This document shows positions 4,776-5,405 of a DNA stretch of 5,405 nucleotides, in pieces. Below the pieces are notes generated by a model. That model made no database searches. It saw nothing but the letters and a program-made list of their open reading frames with translations, and had not been told where the DNA came from. Origin of the DNA: Flavobacteriaceae bacterium UBA5079 (GTDB taxonomy: Bacteria; Bacteroidota; Bacteroidia; Flavobacteriales; Flavobacteriaceae); contig DIAL01000104.1 of NCBI GenBank assembly GCA_002414705.1, positions 1,986 to 7,390 of the forward strand, in the 5' to 3' direction. The position numbers and the translations under genes were made by a program. Positions within the stretch are counted from its first letter, which is position 1; each line of letters opens with the position of its first letter.

Positions 4776-5405
4776 ATGCGCGAAGCATCATTCGTGAAGC
4801 AAAATAAGGAAAAATGGCTGGTATTTGAAAAAGCATTACATAATAATGTTAAAATAAATCCAGACGATTTAGCTTCATACTATATTCAACTTACTAACGA
4901 CTTATCATATGCGCAGACTTATTACGCTGACAGCAAGACACTTTTGTATTTAAATTCGTTAGCATCCGAGGCGCATCAAAAAATATATATTACCAAAAGA
5001 GAGTCTAAAAATAAAATTATATCGTTTTGGAAATACGAATTTCCTCTATTTTTTAAAGCCTATCATAAAACATTACTCTATACTTTCTTAATATTTATGT
5101 CGGCCGTTTTAATTGGTGTTGTTTCCACTTTAAACGATGATAGTTTTGTGCGATTAATTTTAGGTGATAGTTATGTAAATATGACTATTGAAAACATTGA
5201 AAACGGCGAGCCCATGGCTGTCTATAAAAGCGGAAGTCAAGTTGGTACTTTTTTAGGTATTACCATTAATAACATCCGAGTTGCCATTTTTGCATTTGCA
5301 GCTGGCGTTGTTTTTAGCGTAGGCACTATTTATATCCTGTTTAGTAATGGCATCATGCTTGGTGCATTTATTACATTTTTCTATAATTATGGTATTTTAG
5401 AAAAA
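4776..5405 (+). CDS. SpoIIM (DUF95) family membrane protein, 5' part (C-terminus outside the window)
   Basis: This is a stage II sporulation protein M family member. In non-sporulating Bacteroidota these are multi-helix membrane proteins of unknown biochemical role, usually encoded with RDD, MoxR-type AAA+ ATPase and DUF58 genes. The frame is open to the last base, giving 210 residues from the ATG at 4776. The soluble N-terminal part (1-98) begins MREASFVKQNKEKW and contains DDLASYYIQLTNDLSYAQTYY, both characteristic of the family in flavobacteria. Helix one lies at about 99-119. The loop LILGDSYVNMTIENIENG (128-144) is the usual conserved block. NNIRVAIFAFAAGVVFSVG (165-183) starts the next helix, and NGIMLGAF (191-198) a third; more helices should follow beyond the edge. 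In-frame ATGs also exist at 4740 and 4746. I prefer 4776 because relatives, as I recall them, begin at this MREA motif. From 4740 the start codon would overlap that of the divergent RDD gene. Confidence 0.9.
   Translation, partial: MREASFVKQNKEKWLVFEKALHNNVKINPDDLASYYIQLTNDLSYAQTYYADSKTLLYLNSLASEAHQKIYITKRESKNKIISFWKYEFPLFFKAYHKTLLYTFLIFMSAVLIGVVSTLNDDSFVRLILGDSYVNMTIENIENGEPMAVYKSGSQVGTFLGITINNIRVAIFAFAAGVVFSVGTIYILFSNGIMLGAFITFFYNYGILEK

Overview
The window is AT-rich DNA, most likely from a member of the Flavobacteriaceae (Bacteroidota). Three things suggest this. The gene families and their termini read like flavobacterial housekeeping genes. No clear Shine-Dalgarno sequences precede the starts. 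Three start codons are preceded, 29 to 33 bases upstream, by the Bacteroidota -7 element TAnnTTTG. This is an inference from family resemblance and promoter style, not a database match.

Layout, left to right. (1) Bases 1-1038, plus strand: the 3' part of an ECF sigma factor gene, then, 4 bases later, a four-helix membrane protein with no recognised domain that may modulate the sigma factor. (2) Bases 1042-2547, minus strand: a NUDIX hydrolase of the CoA-diphosphatase type, then a PlsC-like acyltransferase with altered motifs. (3) Bases 2550-3254, plus strand: a cyclophilin-type peptidyl-prolyl isomerase made as a lipoprotein. (4) Bases 3256-3855, minus strand: a TRIC/UPF0126 (YicG-like) membrane channel or transporter. 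(5) Bases 4016-4741, minus strand: an RDD-family membrane protein. (6) From about 4776, plus strand, off the right edge: a SpoIIM (DUF95) family membrane protein. RDD and SpoIIM genes commonly sit beside MoxR/DUF58 genes in Bacteroidota, so the right edge probably opens into such a locus.

The most striking property is packing. Adjacent units alternate strand with almost no spacer: 3 bp and 1 bp between convergent stops, 2 bp between divergent starts, and either overlapping ATGs or 34 bp at the RDD/SpoIIM pair. Promoters and terminators must therefore lie inside neighbouring coding sequence. The one longer gap, 160 bp at 3856-4015, holds a good promoter for the TRIC gene and little else. I see no tRNA, rRNA, CRISPR array, insertion sequence or phage gene. 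Apart from the unassigned sigma-linked membrane protein and the acyltransferase variant, the window looks like ordinary chromosomal core, and I do not see strong evidence of a new system.
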